A DNA stretch of 64,000 bases from Thermobifida alba (GTDB lineage Bacteria > Actinomycetota > Actinomycetes > Streptosporangiales > Streptosporangiaceae), in assembly GCF_023208015.1 (NCBI RefSeq), contig NZ_CP051627.1, positions 2,861,501-2,925,500 on the forward strand, in the 5' to 3' direction. Position numbers and translations under genes: made by a program. Shown here piece by piece: positions 61,394 to 64,000 of the stretch; the first letter of the stretch is position 1, and every line of letters starts with the position of its first letter. Below the pieces are notes generated by a model. That model was given only the letters and a program-made list of their open reading frames with translations. It had not been told where the DNA came from and did not search any database.

Positions 61394-62509
61394 CTAGCGC
61401 ACGACCAGAGTATTTGTTAGGGGTTCCACGGCATAAGCCACTGCGAGATACAGAGTGGCGTAATCGGTTAGAGCGATCAAACCGGCCAACCGTTCCATCG
61501 GACTTGCGCCCTGTGCCGCGACCTCGCTCACCCGCACCCCCGCCCCCTCGGCGGCGCGTTCGGCCGCCGCGAGGTCCGCGGCCTCCTCGGGCAGCGCCTG
61601 GTCGTCGCGGAACAGCAGGATCCGCATGCGGACCCCGCGCTCGTCCTCCGGGTCGTCGAAGATGCTGCGCGGCCCGCCCGTCCCCAGCGGGCCGGTCAGC
61701 ACCGCCGGCTGCGCCCAGACGGCCTCCGGCGGGACGGCCGCCAGCGCCGGGATGCGGACGTTGGCCGCGAACTGGGCGGCCGCCCAGCGGGCCGCCAGCT
61801 CCGCCACCGGGGTGGCCCCCCAGACCACGGGCAGTACGTCGGCGAACGCCAGCGCCAGCTCCTTGGCCGGGTTGGCGTAGACGTCGGCGGCGGGACGGCA
61901 GCGCTGCGCGACGTCCTCCAGGAGCGCGGCGGTCGCCTCCAGGTCGGCGTCGGTGGCCGCCCGGACCCCGACCTGCTCCACGGCGAGGAGCAGCGGCACG
62001 ACGAGGGACCACAGCAGGGTGCGCGGCTCCCCCGGCAGGGGCAGCGCGACGTGGGGGGCGCGGGCCTGTTCGGCGACCCCGGCCAGGGGTCCGCCGCGCG
62101 GTCCCACGGCCGCGAACCGGCTTCCGCGGCGCACCGCCTCCATCGCCGTCCGCACCGTGGGGTCCGTCTCGTGGCCGGAACCGGCCGACACGGCGACGAC
62201 GAGGTCGTGCGCCCCCACCCAGCCGGGCAGCCGGTGGCCGGTCACGGTGTGCACCGGGACCGGGCTGCCGGCCCCGCTCAGCGTCTCCAGCACGGCTCCG
62301 GCGAACGCGGCGACCCCGGTGCCCACGACCACCACGGAACGCGGCCGCCCGTCGTCGGCGAGCGCCGCGAGACCGGACTCCGCCGCGGCGGTCCTGGCCT
62401 GGCGCACCTGGGCCGCGGCCGTGGCGGTCTGGCGCAGCAGGCCGCCCCGGTCGAGGGCGGGATCGGTGCCCACGTCGTCGAGCCGGTACTCCTCGAACAC
62501 GAATGCCAT
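61394..62509 (-). CDS. SIS-domain protein (PGI/PMI-like, TobH-type), 371 aa
   Basis: Two SIS-like halves of a sugar-isomerase fold: SVVVVGTGVAAFAGAV (about 57-72), DLVVAVSAGSGHETDPTV (103-120), then VVWGATPVAELAARWAAAQFAAN, with the C-terminal part like bifunctional phosphoglucose/phosphomannose isomerases. Some catalytic residues of true PGI/PMI are not obvious. Start ATG 62509 follows GGGGAG; a longer frame to 62677 crosses the Trm112 gene. By position next to manB it may act on hexose phosphates. Confidence 0.85.
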   Translation of the reverse strand: MAFVFEEYRLDDVGTDPALDRGGLLRQTATAAAQVRQARTAAAESGLAALADDGRPRSVVVVGTGVAAFAGAVLETLSGAGSPVPVHTVTGHRLPGWVGAHDLVVAVSAGSGHETDPTVRTAMEAVRRGSRFAAVGPRGGPLAGVAEQARAPHVALPLPGEPRTLLWSLVVPLLLAVEQVGVRAATDADLEATAALLEDVAQRCRPAADVYANPAKELALAFADVLPVVWGATPVAELAARWAAAQFAANVRIPALAAVPPEAVWAQPAVLTGPLGTGGPRSIFDDPEDERGVRMRILLFRDDQALPEEAADLAAAERAAEGAGVRVSEVAAQGASPMERLAGLIALTDYATLYLAVAYAVEPLTNTLVVR

Positions 62510-62585
62510 GCCCCGCTCCCCTCTCGGTGCGCATGACCGGCCCGGGGCGAGCCGCCCCGGGCCGGTGGGCCGCACCGCGCCGGCG

Positions 62586-62762
62586 TCATCTGATCTTGCG
62601 CGCCTCGTCGACCAGCAGCACGGGAATCCCGTCCCGGATCGGGTAGGCCAGGCCGCTCTCGTCGCAGACCAGCTCACCGGCCTCCTCGTCCAGCCGCAGC
62701 GGGGCCTTGCTCTGCGGGCAGGCCAGGATCTCCAGCAGCCACTCGTCGATCTTGGTGCTCAT
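62586..62762 (-). CDS. Trm112-family small protein, 58 aa
   Basis: Pattern of the Trm112/YcaR group: LLEILACPQSKAPLRLDEE, LVCDESGLAYPIRDGIPVLL. The first CP is kept, but only single Cys residues remain at each metal half, so zinc binding is doubtful. These proteins stabilise methyltransferases or act as small adaptors. 44 bp after manB and 76 bp before the SIS gene. ATG 62762 has GAAGGAAG upstream. Confidence 0.88.
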   Translation of the reverse strand: MSTKIDEWLLEILACPQSKAPLRLDEEAGELVCDESGLAYPIRDGIPVLLVDEARKIR

Positions 62763-62806
62763 GATTCGGGTCTTCCTTCTGTTGTCGGTTACGCCGTGCG
62801 CGGCGG

Positions 62807-64000
62807 TCAGGCCCGGATGATCGCCAGGACCTCGTCGCGCAGCTTGGCCATGGACTCGACGTCGGGGGCCTCCACGTTGAGCCGCAGCAGCGGTTCGGTG
62901 TTGGAGGCCCGCAGGTTGAACCAGCCTCCCGAGGCGAGTTCCACCGTCAGCCCGTCGAGGTGGTCCACGCTCACCACATCCTCGCGTCCGGCGAAGGCCG
63001 CCTCCACCGCGGCGGTGCGCTCGGCCTGGTCGGCGACCTCGGAGTTGATCTCTCCGGAGGCCGCGTACCGGGTGTACTCGGCGGTGATCTCCGACAGGGA
63101 CCGGTGGTCGGAGCCCAGCACCCGCAGCACGTGCATCGCGGCGAGCATGCCGGTGTCGGCCCTCCAGAAGTCCCGGAAGTAGTAGTGGGCCGAGTGCTCG
63201 CCGCCGAAGATCGCCCCCGTCTCGGCCATGGTGGTCTTGATGTAGGAGTGTCCGACCCGGGTGCGCACCGGGACACCGCCGTGCTCCGCCACGACCTCGG
63301 GGACCGCCCGGGAGGTGATCAGGTTGTGGATGATGGTCGCGCCCGGCTCCTTGGCGAGCTCCTGCACCGCGACCAGCGCGGTGATCGCCGACGGCGGGAC
63401 GGGCTCGCCGCGCTCGTCCACGACGAAGCAGCGGTCGGCGTCCCCGTCGAACGCCAGGCCGATGTCGGCCCCGGTCTCGCGGACCTTCGCCTGGAGGTCG
63501 ACGATGTTGGCGGGGTCCATCGGGTTGGCCGGGTGGTTGGGGAAGGTGCCGTCCAGTTCGAAGTAGAGCGGGACGATGTCCAGCGGAAGGGCGTCCAGCA
63601 GCTGGTCGCCCAGGACGGCGGGCACGGTGTGGCCGCCCATCCCGTTGCCCGCGTCCACCACGACCCTGAGCCGGCGGATGCCCGACAGGTCCACCAGGGA
63701 GCGCAGGTGCGCGGCGTAGTCGGCGAGCAGGTCGCGTTCGGTGATCGTCCCGGCGGGGCCGTCGTGGGCGGGAACGCCCTTCTCCGCGAGTTCGCGGATC
63801 TGCGCCAGCCCGGACTCCGCGCCGATCGGCGCGGCTCCGGCACGGCACATCTTGATCCCGTTGTACTGGGCGGGGTTGTGGCTGGCGGTGAACATGGCCC
63901 CGGGAACCCCCAGTTTGCCCGAGGCGAAGTAGAGCAGGTCGGTCGAGCCGAGGCCCGCCATGATCACGTTGCGCCCCTGCGCGCTGGCGCCCTCGGCGAA
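62807..64000 (-). CDS. manB: Phosphomannomutase/phosphoglucomutase (5' end outside window)
   Basis: The frame is open to the window edge, so the N-terminus is missing. Active-site TASHNPAQYNGIK contains the phospho-Ser; the metal loop is FDGDADR, the sugar loop GGEHSAHYYFRD, and the phosphate-binding end is RASNTEPLLRLNVE. It interconverts mannose-6-P and mannose-1-P for GDP-mannose, PIM and glycan synthesis. It heads a minus-strand run: manB, Trm112-like, SIS, kinase. A GTG at 63967 inside the frame is not the start because conserved sequence continues upstream. Confidence 0.93.
   Translation of the reverse strand, partial: FAEGASAQGRNVIMAGLGSTDLLYFASGKLGVPGAMFTASHNPAQYNGIKMCRAGAAPIGAESGLAQIRELAEKGVPAHDGPAGTITERDLLADYAAHLRSLVDLSGIRRLRVVVDAGNGMGGHTVPAVLGDQLLDALPLDIVPLYFELDGTFPNHPANPMDPANIVDLQAKVRETGADIGLAFDGDADRCFVVDERGEPVPPSAITALVAVQELAKEPGATIIHNLITSRAVPEVVAEHGGVPVRTRVGHSYIKTTMAETGAIFGGEHSAHYYFRDFWRADTGMLAAMHVLRVLGSDHRSLSEITAEYTRYAASGEINSEVADQAERTAAVEAAFAGREDVVSVDHLDGLTVELASGGWFNLRASNTEPLLRLNVEAPDVESMAKLRDEVLAIIRA

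Overview
The window is very GC-rich, with strong third-position G/C, frequent GTG and TTG starts, and actinobacterial marker genes: mtrA-mtrB-lpqB, a GDH180-type glutamate dehydrogenase, a long-form HPF beside secA, and an ssrA tag reading ANSKRTEFALAA. It is chromosomal DNA of a filamentous-type actinomycete, most likely Nocardiopsidaceae (Thermobifida/Nocardiopsis-like). That assignment is inferred from gene content and the tag, not from a search. I see no insertion sequence, prophage, CRISPR array or tRNA. The only stable RNA gene is tmRNA.

Layout. 1-4.1 kb: an SGNH hydrolase cut by the window edge, a DMT-type permease, an FMN reductase with a short leader peptide upstream of it, and nagA. 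4.3-15.8 kb: a wall teichoic acid / cell-surface glycopolymer island. It holds a fused CDP-ribitol-forming enzyme, a TagF-like polymerase, a pyruvyl transferase, and two large glycosyltransferases that share repeated C-terminal beta-type modules. 15.9-23 kb: two small conserved genes, then on the minus strand prfB, ftsE, ftsX, smpB, a penicillin-binding-protein homologue that has lost all three catalytic motifs, and ssrA. 23-34.3 kb: a TPR-like protein, the large NAD-glutamate dehydrogenase, a HAD protein with an altered catalytic motif, several uncharacterised genes and an acyl-CoA dehydrogenase behind a TetR-type palindrome. 34.4-37.5 kb: lipoprotein NagZ, and a PTS cassette in which EIIA, a HAD phosphatase and HPr overlap. 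37.8-48.3 kb: secA, a NarL-type regulator, hpf, comF, lpqB, mtrB and mtrA, all on the minus strand. 48.7-56.2 kb: a membrane/MoxR/DUF58 operon facing spoIIM, then an RDD protein. 56.3-64 kb: a ZIP transporter, ahcY, an unknown gene, a Ser/Thr kinase, a SIS protein, a Trm112-like protein and manB (cut by the edge).

How the genes fit together. GlcNAc handling recurs: nagZ releases GlcNAc, nagA feeds GlcNAc-6-P into metabolism, and EIIA/HPr support PTS uptake. Envelope work dominates otherwise: teichoic acid synthesis, FtsEX, MtrAB-LpqB, SecA, the MoxR/DUF58 cluster and manB. Ribosome rescue and hibernation are covered by smpB/ssrA, prfB and hpf.

The items I find most worth a second look are the leader peptide of the RHVDL...SALC type at 2727-2813, the catalytically dead PBP between smpB and ssrA, the module-repeat glycosyltransferases, and the HAD protein with Asn in place of the nucleophilic Asp.
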